From Mesocentrotus franciscanus (lineage: Eukaryota; Echinodermata; Echinoidea; Camarodonta; Strongylocentrotidae), in assembly GCA_037976565.1 (NCBI GenBank), contig CP137680.1, forward strand, positions 20,817,307 to 20,881,306: a DNA stretch of 64,000 bases, written 5' to 3'. The position numbers were made by a program, and so were the translations under genes. Shown piece by piece: positions 22,919 through 35,073 of this stretch. How positions within the stretch are numbered: position 1 is the stretch's first letter; every line of letters starts with the position of its first letter. The notes below the pieces were generated by a model. The model saw nothing but the letters and a program-made list of their open reading frames with translations, did not search any database and was not told the DNA's origin.

Positions 22919-23691
22919 TTAAAGGCTAAGTCCACTCCAAAAATAATTTGCTTTTAATAGATGCAGAAAAACAAAAGAAACAGAGCAAAACAAAAATGAG
23001 TAAAATAGGATAACTAGTAAGGAAGTTATGATTTTTTTTTAGTATGAAAAACTATGGAACTTAGAAAATCACTACACAAATTGCCAATTTGGTTATCAGT
23101 TTGTGACGTCATTGCCTCACTTTTTATCAATTGCTTTGTATATTTTTATCCCATTAATTTCCCTTTTTATCCCCAAAAACTTGATTTCCCCATGCCTTTG
23201 CCCAGGTTATATGATTTGTATCCTATTGCGTGCATGACATTTCACAAAATCTTTTATGAACTTTGAAGAATTGATGCTATTTTCTGAATATTGTATATTC
23301 ATAATCATTGATTTTTATATAAATAGTTTATCAAAATTCACATTTTTCATGATTTAACTGAAAAAACTTGCTCTATATTAGTGCATCCACACAAAAACAT
23401 GTTACTATCAATATAACTTAGATGCTGGTGTGAGGAAAAAAAAAATTAGGGGGAAAATTGGATATTTATATTATCAGTATAAAGAAATCAATTAGTGGAT
23501 AGTGAGTTAATGACGTCAGAGATTCATGAGTGAGTTGCCAATTTGTCTTGTGATTTTCAAAGTTTTTCATGTCATTACAAATTCATAACTTATTAGTTAT
23601 CCGATTTTGCTCAAACTTTTTTTGATTGGTTTGTCTGATATTTCTGCTTCTATTGAAAGTAAGTTATTTTTGGAGTGGACTTGCCCTTTAA
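22919..23691. mobile_element. Family F fold-back MITE (TTAA; AAGTCCACTCC ends)
   Basis: A 773-base element bounded by TTAA (22919, 23688). The left end aagtccactccaaaaataa is the inverse of the right end ttatttttggagtggactt. TGACGTCA lies near both ends (23104, 23511). No open frame of note. Its end resembles family G, so the two are probably related. Confidence 0.85.
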
Positions 23692-24559
23692 GGCTGAAAC
23701 AAATGTATTGGGCGTATTCCGTAGAGTGTTGAACGAATTCACACCAAAATGGACACGGATCATTTTTCACTTTGAACGCTAAAAACTAACGTATGGCATT
23801 TAAACTGAAGAATGACTCACATCACATAAATGATGACGAATTATTCTTTAGTCTCATATATAATTTGCCACGTGCCGAATGTTTCTTGTCTGGGTCTTGT
23901 AAACTCTTATTGTTTGATACTACACTTAAGGCTTAAACTGGCAAACCGGATGTCTTATCTGCGCAATACTGACACCAGGAAATGATGAGAGGCTTTTTAA
24001 AGTCGTGTGATATTGAAACTAACCTGACGACCTTTATGAGATAAAAATTGATTCAGAGTTGCCTTTTACTCTCGTATAATTATGTCACATACTTTCTTTG
24101 ATAGGGAAATTAAGGGTAAAAACGGCATATCGGAGGTCTTATCCGCTGAGAGTATACACTCGGAAATGGGAAGACCCGGACAGAAACCTGCCTTTGTTCA
24201 GCTTTTATCTGATGTATGTCAGTTGGTAGTTAAAATGTCACATGACGATAGTTTCGAAATCCTTCCAAGTCAAAAACAAATTCCATCCATTTGCGGATAA
24301 CACCTCCCAAGTGGCGCCAGAGCCCAAGATTCAATATCAAACATTAGGACCTAAACGAAAACTTTCGACATGTGACACGTGATTATATGATAATAACTAT
24401 TTATGTTTTATCTCGTATAGGTAATTGCCTATAGTTTGAATGTCATTCAATAGTTTTTAAAGCATTCCGGTCTAGTTCCTTAAAACTGTTGCTGTTACAG
24501 TCAATTAAGATTGTGCAAACTTTCCTCTTGCCCCCCCCCCTCTTTATTTTTGTTTTACG
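23692..24559. other. Unassigned intronic stretch
   Basis: No exon or recognised repeat seen; a C run lies at 24531-24540. Confidence 0.4.
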
Positions 24560-25092
24560 TTAAAGGTACTATGTCCCATTTGCAGGCCAACAAAATTAAA
24601 AGGTTAAATTCCAATGGCATTTGAAAGATGAAACTAATTTAGAACTTCTGTCAAAACGAAAGGGCTTGAAAATGTCTCTTTATGGGAAAATAACGACGAT
24701 TAGTTGTCAAATCGACATAAGTGATTGCAATCACTGAGGTAAATAGTCTGATTTTCAGACCCTTGTACCGAATAGTCGTATGTTTTGTGCTGCGCAAAGA
24801 CTCGATCCGTTTAATTTTGGCCATTACAAGAAGTGGGTTATTGATGTAGACAAATGATGCAGGTACCTGTTACAGCTCATTTATGTATAATATTAACAAA
24901 GAAAAAAAGAAGTCAGTCAGTCACTCAATAGTGTCTGTGTTAAGTAAACGGGTTTCCTTGCATAATTTGAATACTAGGACATTGCTAACGGAAAATTCCA
25001 CCTCCCTGATCGGACATACATGACATATTGATGATTCCTGCAATGTTCTACAGAATTTGATGTTGGCTGCAAAATGTACACAGTATCTTTAA
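24560..25092 (+). mobile_element. Family A MITE, full length
   Basis: A 533-base copy with TTAA on both sides. Its right end is decayed (gtacacagtatct). Confidence 0.85.
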
Positions 25093-25385
25093 AGAATACA
25101 ACAGTAGCTATGTCACATGAACAGGATTGCCCTTGAAATGCCTTCATAATAAAATTAAAAATTATGACTAGAAACGGTTCCAAACCTTGCACAAATATGT
25201 CAGTGTAGTCCCATACATTCATAACTGTGTAGAGTATTTTTCAATGGTATAATTTTCAGTAAGATTCCTGGTCAATTTGATAATTCGTAACATACACATT
25301 CCCCCCTGTGTATTCCATAATCAACGTTCAGAATAAATTCAGAAGCTTCCTTCGCAATGAAATAGCAATGCTAGTATTCAGCATA
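25093..25385 (+). mobile_element. Family C-related, strongly diverged
   Basis: Keeps the order of family C words (ttgcccttgaaatgccttca, gtgtagtcccatacattca) directly after a family A copy, the same neighbour pair as at 11889-12369. Confidence 0.45.
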
Positions 25386-28237
25386 ACATTTTACCCCACA
25401 TCAATAATAATATAGTTCTACTATTCAACCTCAGCAACATAAAGTCATTGCTGCGGAAACTTAGGGGAGGAAGGATATGAAGACACTCCTTATGCTCAAC
25501 AAGATTAGAAATCGTGCCAACGGAAAGGAAAATAAATCTTCGCATTTCCCGAAATTTGATCTCAACTTTTGACTTTGGAAAATATGTCTTTAGGCAGGGA
25601 ATAGAACTCGCTTTACAGCGAACGTAAAGAGAGGAAACGTTATTCAGTTCTTGTGAAAGATGTGATTTTATCGCTAAAAATGATAAAATAAGGCCTTCCA
25701 CATAAATGTGTCTCTCTTGGAGAAATTGTGTAGTATCCTTTAAGAGTGTAGTCTGGAACAAAGATTGTGAGTTGAGACATGTGACTAAACTTCCTCTCCG
25801 CATTTCTTGTGTTGAATAATCAGGAATTTGAGAATACAAATTCTTCAACGGTTATAACACATAGTGGCTCAAGGCATTGTTTGCAAAGTCCCAAGCCACA
25901 TAGGCTGCGACATACCAAAACAAAAATATGTTTGTGTCATATATCAAGTTAAATTTGAATGGAGAACATTAATGAGATATGGGGCAATTGTCTGCGGGCC
26001 AAGTAGTACATGTTGTGCCAAGTCTTCGTTTCAAGGAGTGTGGGACGGAGATCAGGGGGCTCACCCATGTCACACATGTCGTTAAACTTGACAAAAATGA
26101 TAGGTATAGAGACCCTGGTTATTTCAGGAGCTGTATGACAACTTCATGAACTTGGTCTCGAACTCGGTATGTACATGTCGGAAGACCCGCTAACCAACCA
26201 CTGGGCCAAGTCGAGTTAACTTGCATCCTTTTCCCTCAATCAAAATATATCTGCGTAAAATCTATTTGTATTTCTCATATTGTGGCTTCTTCTTTCTCTA
26301 ATCTCTATCCTTATGCCAGTCGGTATTTTTTTTAAATTACATAGTGGTACATTGCTCTTGTTGTTCACGTTATTCATTTTAATATATTTCGCTCTTTTTA
26401 TCGAGCAACTTTTATATCATTTGCAGCTCAACCAATATACCAGTTTGCAGATAGCACACGATACATATTATGACCCCAAATGATCACATATCTTTTGAAC
26501 ATGGATACGTCCCCTGCAGCTGCAGACACTGGCACTGCCAAAGTGCTTCATGAATACATTTTTGTTTGGCCTCTTGAAAAGAATAGTACCACCAATGTGT
26601 ATAATAGGATTGGAACGTACCGTCGGTACACAAATAAATAATGATTACATAACTTACATGAACACGTATCCGGTATCGTCTCGATGGGTTTTACAATTAT
26701 GGTACAAATGACCTTTAAAGGCTTTATCTGCCCATGCGCAGCTAGTATCTACGAACGGGCTTATTATACTTCCAAATTTGAACAGTTCATGCGTTTAACC
26801 ATTCGTAGTAGGTCCATGGTTTAACTGAAAACAGGCGAAACATGACGGTAAAAGTACTCTTATTTAATAACTTTTTGTTCTGTATCCCAAGATATACTGA
26901 GAAAAAGCGAAACATGGTGATCAAAGTACTTCTGTCTTTCAATTTGTGTCTGTACTGCAAGGCGTAGTAACCAATGGTGTGGCATACATACGGGACGGAC
27001 CCTGAGACCCCAGGCACACCACAGATCGACTCTAAACTGACCGATAATCAACAACATGTATTTTGTTGTGGTCGGTCTCTCTGTCTGGTGTCGGTCTCGA
27101 CGGTGTGACTAGACTATAGAAGACTAATCAGTAATGAGTCATACACTACAGTCACAGCAACGAGACCAACACCAGGTTGATAATAATTGAAATAAGTTAT
27201 TACAGTGAAATCGGTTTAGAGCCGGTTTGGATTCTGATTGGCGGTATGACTGAGGTATTATACTTCAGCAAAACAGAACTCCCGCCATCTGAACATGATA
27301 AGATGGAGGAACATTATACCTCACGACTTCGGGCCATTCAAGGTAATGTAATTTTGGAGCGGTTTAATGATGAACGTCACTAATAATCAAGGGGGCATTT
27401 TCGAAAATGAGCAAGTAGTGTTTGCCTTTTATTAAAAATGATGACACTGTATTGGAAAAAAATAAAATACTGTTCAAGGTTCACATTAATAAAATAAGAA
27501 ATCTGCCGTTGCATTGTCAAGAATGATTATTTGTTATTTACCACACTCTATGATATAGTGCGTTTATATTCGCTATTTCACCCTTCCATCCACGTTCCTC
27601 CCCTGAAATCTCTTCCCCCACTCTCTCTCTCTCTCTCTCTCCCTCTATCTTTCTCTCCATCTTCTTTTCTCTTACTTCCTATATCCAACTTTCCTCTCCC
27701 ATTCTTCTCATTTCCACTCTCAGTAATTCACTCTGTTTCCCTCTTTGCTAAAATTTGTCAAAGCTAATAAAACATTTTTTTTCACCTAGTACATCTTACA
27801 GTACACAGCCATTTTATTTTAAATGCAATTCATTTGCTTTCATCAGAGGGCGTCCTTTTCAGCTAATGCTCAGAGCCGTCGATGTGTAGGACTACGTCGC
27901 ATGTTGCTTTGTTAGGCAAACACGCAACTGAGAATTTGCTTCGGAGTATGTCCAACTAGGGGGGTGGTCCAACCAAGGTCCGACTGAAGCAGAGAACTTT
28001 GGCCAATCTATGATAAATGGATCTGCCGAAGCTAATGGGAAATGGAGAAAATTATCAATTTATCACTTATTAGGGGTATATTTTTATCACTTGGCTTCCT
28101 TAGAAATTGTTTAAGTGTTGGTAAGTGCATTTTGTGATAACAGTTGGATAAATTTATGTGGGGGGATGGGGGTGTTCATGCCTATTTTTCACGAAAAGAA
28201 TGTACTAATGATTTCGTATGACAACTGATATTTTTGG
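25386..28237. other. Unassigned intronic stretch
   Basis: No recognised exon. A 156-codon open frame on the minus strand (25848-25378) has no recognisable domain. A (CT)n tract is at 27621-27641. The 17-base word cgtagtaggtccatggt at 26804 recurs at 37804. Confidence 0.35.
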
Positions 28238-28491
28238 TTAAAGGTACTATGTCCCATTTGCAGGCCAAAAAATGAAAAGGATAAATTCCAACGGCATTTG
28301 AAAGACGATACTAATTTAGAACTTCCCTCAAAACGAAAGGGATTGAAAATGGCTTTTAGTGGGAAAATAACGACCATTAGTTGTCGAATTTACTTAAGTG
28401 ATTGCAATCATCTAAGTAATAGTCTGATTTTCAGACCCTTGTACCGAACGGTCGTACGTTTTTGTTTGTTTTTTTGAGCTGCACAAAGATT
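28238..28491 (+). mobile_element. Family A MITE, left half of an interrupted copy
   Basis: Starts at TTAA and follows family A up to gcacaaagatt. The right half resumes at 30816 with agattcaatcag at the same position of the element. Confidence 0.8.
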
Positions 28492-29163
28492 TTGGGGGCT
28501 CGTTGCTCCACCCTTTTAAATAAACGCCAAACGTAAATGAAGAGTATAGGACGCCATGGTGAAGTTCAGTAGTGTTTATTCGTGGTATGAATGAAAACAA
28601 ACGGAAAACCCTGCATTGTACAGAAGATAAAACAAAAGCATCATGAGTACAATGATCACACTATAAAAATCATGCAAGTCATCATCTGATTGATTTGATA
28701 GTGATCATATTTTTGTAGACAAAGGTAGTTTTCATAAGTTCAGTTTTTATATATTGAAATGCGATTAATAAAACCAAAAGATAAATACATAGTATTTCAA
28801 GGTTCTCTGTAAATTCCTGGAAATAAGAAATACATGTATCGATATCAAATAATCTGACTCCGATCAATTGCATACATAACATAGATAATCCTACGTAACT
28901 CACCCTAGACTTAGAGTCAAACAGGTATAAACTACGTCGTCAGTTGTACATAAGCTTTGTAGGCACCTCACCGGCTACAGTAGACAAAAATGAAACATCA
29001 ATTATCTACTATGGACTTTATCATCTCAAACAATATTTGTTGTAAAAGTCACCTGCTACATAAACTGAGTCTGATGCGTTCAATCGACACTTTTTCACCC
29101 TAGAATCACGGTTTTCAAAGTTGCGTTCAAGCGATTTTTCGTTGGTCGTAAAAATAAACGTGT

Positions 29164-29555
29164 TTAAAGAGAAGGTTGAGTTCTGGGAAGAGGTGAACAA
29201 TAATTTGTGAGTGTTATCATTGTTATTATGCAAGTGTGGAAGAACATCAGATAAAAAATGCTCCCTGAAAAGCATGGCTTTTTAAATGCCTTAATATTCT
29301 AAATATGGCATGTAACAGCATAAAAATCGGGACGGATTTTTACGCCACATGTTTGTGTAGTCCCATATACATCTTTCTGTGTACAGTGGTTGTAACTTTA
29401 CCTGGACTGGGCCAAATTTCGTATCATTTTGATGATTCCAGAACCTTGCAGTACACACCAATACTTATTTGCTAGATCATCAACCTTTTCTGATCGATTC
29501 CACACCGTTTCTTTCACAATGCAATCGCATGACCAGAACTCAACTTTATCTTTAA
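29164..29555 (+). mobile_element. Family C MITE
   Basis: A 392-base copy flanked by TTAA, close to the one at 16533 (shared catcagattaaaaatg-like region and caactttatct end). Confidence 0.85.
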
Positions 29556-30333
29556 AAACACAAACATGAAACGCTGAAAAAGATGCGTTTTGTATCATAT
29601 TCTGCAGAATCACGGTCGCTAAAATTCGCTTGAACGAACGGAGATCTCAATCATGATTCTATGACGTCATTATCTATTATATATATTATCGCTTCCAATT
29701 TCTATTCTTCCTGGGTGTGCTTGAAATGAGCGAGAATCATCGTTGATGGAAAATCGCTTGAACGATCTCCCGCAGTAACCGTGTTTTGTATCGGCGTTTT
29801 GAATTGTGATTCATGTTTGTGATTCTAGCTTCGAAAAATCGCTTGAACGCATCCCTAGACTACTCATCAATCCACCGTACGATGAATAAAACATCTCGTT
29901 ACATAATATACAATCATTGAACCGCCTCGCATATTACGACATCATAAACACTGGACTTCTCCTTCCAGGTGATTAATATCACCAACAACATGCCGGATAA
30001 AAAATATGGAACAAATTCCGCGTTATTATATAGCGGTAATTATCCAAACTGAATGTCTATACCAAGCTCCGAAAGTCGTATAATTATGTAATGTGGCTTA
30101 ACCAATACCACGCCCCCAAAATGTAACGCCGTTTGTAAAGACGCAACACAATTCAAGTCAAGCTGCAAACCAACACTTTCATGTATTGAGATAACTATCG
30201 TATAACATCACTATTCCTATTATTGCACTGATAGCGAAGTAAAAACTATATCAAGTTCAATTATCTTTACATACCTGTATAAAAGCTGCAACACAAACAG
30301 GTTACATTGACCGCTTCAATTAAACATGGTGCG

Positions 30334-30510
30334 ACCAGGGAGATGATCATCTCCCTGGTGCGACCGTCTTCGTTAAGGCAGGGAGATCTCCCTGGTTAAG
30401 GTAAGTGGACGAATGTCGGTTATAGCAGGGCCTTGCCTGATCAGGGAGGTGGATATACCTCCACATCCAGAAGGACTACTTTTCGTGCATGAGCGCATAT
30501 CCTTCTGGAT
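30334..30510. other. Cluster of small perfect palindromes
   Basis: Four or five hairpins follow each other: a perfect one around atgatcat (30334-30359), cagggagatctccctg (30379-30394), cctgatcagg (about 30436), ggaggt/acctcc (30445-30462), and atccagaagga/tccttctggat (30465-30510). Confidence 0.75.
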
Positions 30511-30815
30511 CAGATATAATAATCCGTTTCAATAGAAAACACTAATTATTAAAAAGTAAAAACATACATGAGAAAATATAATTTCATTATGATACATTTT
30601 AACATTATCAACATTATCTACGGGCAATACTTTATAGATAATCGACGGACTACTTAGTCCTTAGAGTTAGAGTAGGTATACCAAACCCACATGACCATTA
30701 AAGTAATTGGGCTGGTCTAACACGTATGTATAACCACACCCAAAATGCTGTAGGGTGTTCTTAAAGGGAAAAAAAAATCAAGTTTTAAAAAGGTCAAAAC
30801 GAGTTTGGTCACTAC

Positions 30816-31116
30816 AGATTCAATCAGTTTAATTTTGGCCATTACAAGTAGTGAATTATTGATGTAGACAAATGCTAATGTACCTGTTACAGCTCATTTT
30901 ATGTATGTTATTACCAAAGAAAAAAGATGTCAGTCAGTCACTCAATAGTGTCTGACAATTAAGTCTAGAAGGTAAACGGGTTTCCTTGCATAATTTGAAT
31001 ACTATGACACTGCTAATGTTTAAATTTCACAGATAGGACATACATGACATATTCATAATTCCTGCAAAGTTCTACAGAATTTGATGTTGGCTGCAAAAAG
31101 GGACATAGTGACTTTA
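30816..31116 (+). mobile_element. Family A MITE, right half of the interrupted copy
   Basis: From agattcaatcagtttaattt to gggacatagtgacttta; completes the piece at 28238. Confidence 0.8.
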
Positions 31117-31297
31117 GAGCAGGTTACATCTTGCTTGACCAAGCAGATACCTATAAACCAGTGAATTGAATCAACTTCTTTCAGGAAGGCCTCTCCCTAG
31201 ATAGTCATTTGAGCTATGAAACTGAATTCATGGTACCCTCAATTCTGAACGTTGTTTGGTAAAGGTATGTATAAGCGACCTACACAGGAGATCGATA

Positions 31298-31702
31298 TTA
31301 AAGGTAAAGACCAGTTTTGGAAACGCCCCTCTCTCAAAAAATGAAATGGAAGCTCTCATTACCAATCATGTGAAAGAATATTTTTTGACTGATACGTGAT
31401 GATACAAATTTTGCCGGGAAAGTCGGGAAACCGCCTACTTATTGATATATTTGGTAAATTATTATATCTTTTGGGACCAAATAGATATCGCGCACGTGGT
31501 CGCGTAGTCCCGTATACATCTTTCTGTGTACAGTGCTTGTAACTTTACCAAGACTGGGTCAAATTTCTTATCATTTTGATGATTCCAGAACCTTGCAGTA
31601 CATACCAATACTTATATGCTAGATGATCAACCTTTTCTGATCGATTCCACAACGTTTCTTTCACAATGCAATCGCATGACCAGAACTGGTCTTTCTCTTT
31701 AA
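31298..31702 (+). mobile_element. Family B MITE, copy 3
   Basis: A 405-base copy flanked by TTAA, with a small duplication (gggaaagtcgggaaa) not present in the copy at 13307 but retained in changed form at 42253. Confidence 0.85.
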
Positions 31703-32490
31703 TGATGCATGGTGCTGCTGCTGATTGGTGCATGTTACGGTACCCTTTGATTGTATCATCCTTTCCTGGTATTTCTTATTTCATGATTATGAGCTGGTAC
31801 CTTCTTCCGAGTGGAAATCAACATTTTGAGATCTTTCGTAAATCCCTACCTGTAATATTTCAAGAATCAGCAGATACACGTATCTACGGCATGACGTTTA
31901 TTATGTCATTATTGAAATGCGTGAGTTTGGTTCTACAACGTATTAGGGAGTTGGAATGCTCCTGGTTCTATCCTTCTTGGGCGGTCCGACTTTCATTTTT
32001 GGAGGGGGAGATATTGCAGCCAGCTTTAACTCATATTTTAATTGATTATATTAGACTCGACAGAAGGAGAAGAGCCGAGTTGTAACACCATTATGACTTT
32101 TTTTCTCTCTCACAATTTACATCACAAGTCGGAAACCTAATCCCGTTCTCTGCACATAACTCTCCGATTCTGTTGTTTGTTCGTCTACTCTCTCTTTCTC
32201 TTTTAACTGTTTTGTTTTTCCTCTCGTCGCACTTTTGTGATCCTTGGAACTTTTTTTATTCAAAGGAAGGCTATACAGGGCGAACACCCCCGACTCAGAG
32301 AGTCAGACGAACCAGGAACAATAGATGAGAAGAGATTATCGGGAAGAAGAACCAATGGGAGTAAAGCCTAGCCCAAAACACAAAAGAACTCATCAAACAT
32401 ACCACGCTCCACTACTCATGGGTGTTGTAAGAAGAGCTTTCAATAGGAATTCGTCGTTTTAATAGACGCATTTATTATATTCACTCTCTG
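31703..32490. other. Unassigned stretch upstream of exon B
   Basis: A 139-codon open frame begins inside the family B copy and ends near 32085; it has no recognisable domain and I treat it as chance. May include promoter sequence for exon B. Confidence 0.35.
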
Positions 32491-32496
32491 GAACTT

Positions 32497-32700
32497 GGTT
32501 GTGTGCGTTTGTGGTATATTTTGGGAACATATCGGAGAGGAAAAGGCACATATAGTCGATGTCCTTTCGACGGAAGATACGAGAGTTTTCGACTGGGTTG
32601 TATGCGTTTGTGGTATATTTTGGGGGATCAAATCGTCGAGGAGAAGGCACATAGTCGATGCCTTTTTGGTGGAATATACGAATGTTTTCGATCTTCATGA
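32497..32700 (+). repeat. Tandem duplication, period about 99, upstream of exon B
   Basis: Two units begin ggttgtgtgcgtttgtggta (32497) and ggttgtatgcgtttgtggta (32596), each with a later ggcacata-gtcgatg word. They end about 110 bases before the exon B start codon, so they lie in the probable 5' UTR or promoter. Confidence 0.8.
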
Positions 32701-32811
32701 ACTATAAGAACACGACCATACGTGTCACAACGTGGTTGTAAGTATATTCAGTATAGAAGGGAAGCAGTGCTGACATTCCTCATGAAACAAATACCGGGAC
32801 CATCGTGCACC

Positions 32812-33405
32812 ATGGTGAAGAGATATTACACTATCAGAGTCAGTCGGACAGTGGCCCATGTTTTCTGTCTCTGTTTCGCCGTTACTTTTTGCACTCTTCT
32901 CATAGCTCTGCCCAAGTTGGACAAATCTCAGTCAACGCCGTTCATTGACATCGATCGGCGGGCGGGGTCGTCCGAACACGATATCGAGGTCCAGGATGAG
33001 CCCATGGTCCTGGTGGAGTTCGACCCGGCCGAGGCGGCCATGAAACGGGAAGAGGACAGGATGAGAGAGAGGGCGGCGAAAGAAGCCAAGGCGAGACAGA
33101 ATGCCGAGAGAAGGGCCAGTGAAAAGGATAGACTAAGAGAAACGGAAAGGGACAGGGAAAAAGAGAGGGAGAGAGACGTGGAGAGGGAAGAACCGAGGTT
33201 GCCGCCGAGGGCTCCCGTACGTGAAGACCCCAAGAAGGTGGCTCGCCGTACAGATGAACGACGGGTAGAATCCGCACCAGTCAAGATCAAGCTACCTAAC
33301 GGCATGAAGGGATGCACCAGACCTTCTCCCTATGGACGTGGTTATAATGTTGATCTCGACACCACTGGACAACTCAATGCTGCCTGCAAAATGGACGGGA
33401 AAGAG
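32812..33405 (+). CDS. Exon B: second signal-anchor exon with a charged helical stem
   Basis: This exon encodes 198 residues from an ATG in a strong initiation context (gcaccATGg). An in-frame ATG at 32782 would add ten residues but has a weaker context. Residues 13-34 are a hydrophobic membrane segment after a short basic N-terminus, so this is a type II membrane protein start. Residues 73-127 are almost wholly Glu, Arg, Lys, Asp and Ala, as in a coiled coil or a single ER/K alpha-helix. A Pro- and Arg-rich linker follows, then a segment with two cysteines (Cys168, Cys192) and the string GCTRPSPYGRGYNVDLD, which I do not recognise. The exon ends at gag|gtaacc in phase 0, so it can be spliced in frame to the catalytic exon at 60795 (474 residues). 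Alternatively it starts a separate nested gene. G+C is clearly higher than in the flanks, as expected of coding sequence. Confidence 0.65.
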
Positions 33406-33411
33406 GTAACC
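33406..33411 (+). other. Splice donor of exon B
   Basis: The sequence gag|gtaacc follows codon 198 of exon B and is directly followed by a C-run. Beyond it the frame loses protein-like composition. Phase 0, the same as exon A. Confidence 0.6.
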
Positions 33412-34689
33412 CCCCCCCCCCACCTTATACTAATACACGAAATTTCACTCATCTCTTACTTGTACCCCACTCGATCCAGGACTTTTTTTTTTTGGTCTTG
33501 TTCCTTTCCATCGATTCCTTTGAATGTTTCCTTTACCTTTACCTTTAATTGAGATTCTGGAAGAATTATGTGTTCTCAGCAGTCAGGCGTTCAGTTCCAG
33601 CTTATGTATTCATCCTTCTCATACTAGATTAGTGTCTTGTCAAGTAATCTGGCTCAGTTGTTGGTTTCTTTGTGGGTTATTCTACTCATATGGGGTTGTC
33701 ATATTTTTTTCCGGGTCGTCTTTTCACCACCATCATGTTCATGAGTTGTACTTATTTCATCACACTAGAGCATAAATGTCTGCAGCCTTCCTGTCCTTTC
33801 TATCATGCTGACAAATGCTAAAGCAAAGTAAAATTGATTCCTAGTTTCTTTGTCGGGATTTTTATTAAAACCAGGAGAAGCGGGGTATATATTATTTATT
33901 TGATATTAATATTTGCATGTACAAGCAAACTGCTATTGACTCCATTTCAACAAAAAAATATTTTATTTGCGTTTAAGTTGTACATGCACTTAAGTAGCTC
34001 TAGACAAGCTAGAATTGCATTATTGGTAATGTGTATTACCTGACTGTCTAGATTTCCAGGAATTCATGTTTATTTAATTTCAGAACATGGATATCAAACT
34101 AACAAACGAAACTATGAGATGGACTGGAAAAAGGGAAGGGGAGAGGACGAGAAAATTAAAAATGTTATTTGACCAAATATTTACACCTACAGTGGGAGAA
34201 AAAATAACAAGGATTAATGTGGACAAAGTTTCAGTCTTTTTGTTCCTGAAAAGTGGACCAATAATATCAAATAGGAACAGAACAAAAAAATATATATAAT
34301 CGGCCGATTGCAATGACTTAAAATTAACCTATAAAGGCAATTTCAGTAGCCTTCTACTTGATAATACTTGGAACGCTTCAAGCAATCAAGGACTATTGCA
34401 TATAATCCGAACATTAATTTGTCGGCAAAACGATGGGGTAGTGAAATATCCCGTGTTTATTTTTCACGAAAGACTTTGCAATCGCGTTCAGTGTTTGGTT
34501 ATTTATTTTATTTCATTTTTTAAAAATATATTTTTGTTTTTTTACAGTTAGTGAAAGTCAAATTTCAGGTAAACAGATACGTTTTAAGTTTTTTTTTTTT
34601 AATTGTTTCTGTGGAATCCAACTTCCTCAGATAAGAAGGATGTGAGTTTCAGAGAATGGGTGCAGCTTTGGCGAAGGATAATATGTCTC
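33412..34689. other. Unassigned intronic stretch
   Basis: No exon or recognised mobile element seen. A C run (33411-33421) follows the donor. Confidence 0.4.
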
Positions 34690-35073
34690 TTAAAGGGATC
34701 CGGTAACTTTGTCTCAGATTCTGAAACAAAATTCTGGATTTAGCTCATGATGCAATGATAATCATAAACCTTTAGGTCAGTCAGGAACCCCACGACTTTT
34801 ACAAGCTGATCGCCTGTCTGATTATCAAGATATTTATGATTGGAATTACAAATTTTGAAAACCGTTCGCCTGATGGTTTTCATAACACTATAGTCTATTA
34901 GGGAAAACGAGTATGGTAAAACCGGTCAATCAAAGATTTTTACTTTTTGAGGCACTTCTTGATCATTTTGAAGCGCAATTTTTTTAGGGCTTCATTATTA
35001 CACCATATCACAGACACTAATAACATGTAGGGCCGTGTATCTCAGATTTAACACTGTTAAACGATCCCTTTAA
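34690..35073 (+). mobile_element. Family D MITE, copy 2
   Basis: A 384-base element flanked by TTAA. Left end AAAGGGATCCG and right end CGATCCCTTT are near inverses. The interior matches 12370-12733. Confidence 0.85.

Larger units (their letters stand above)
28492..30815. mobile_element. 2.3-kb insertion within a family A element
   Basis: The segment splits a family A copy and is flanked by AGATT on both sides, as a 5-bp target duplication would be. It starts ttgggggctcgttgctcc and ends gtttggtcactac. It contains a family C copy and a cluster of palindromes. I found no LTRs, long TIRs or coding frame, so its type is unknown. Confidence 0.55.

Noticed and set aside
25378..25848. 156-codon minus-strand open frame
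   Set aside because: No recognisable domain or splice context. A frame of this length is not very rare by chance in 64 kb read in six frames, so I did not call a gene.
28492..28510. tgggggctcgt, similar to a tRNA-Pro primer-binding site of retroelements
   Set aside because: The match is only 11 bases, with no LTR, gag or pol sequence nearby. Chance cannot be excluded.
31666..32085. 139-codon open frame
   Set aside because: It begins inside a family B MITE and shows no domain.
32722..32811. Longer start for exon B at 32722
   Set aside because: The codon there is GTG. The first in-frame ATG is 32782, and the one at 32812 has the better context and directly precedes the membrane segment.
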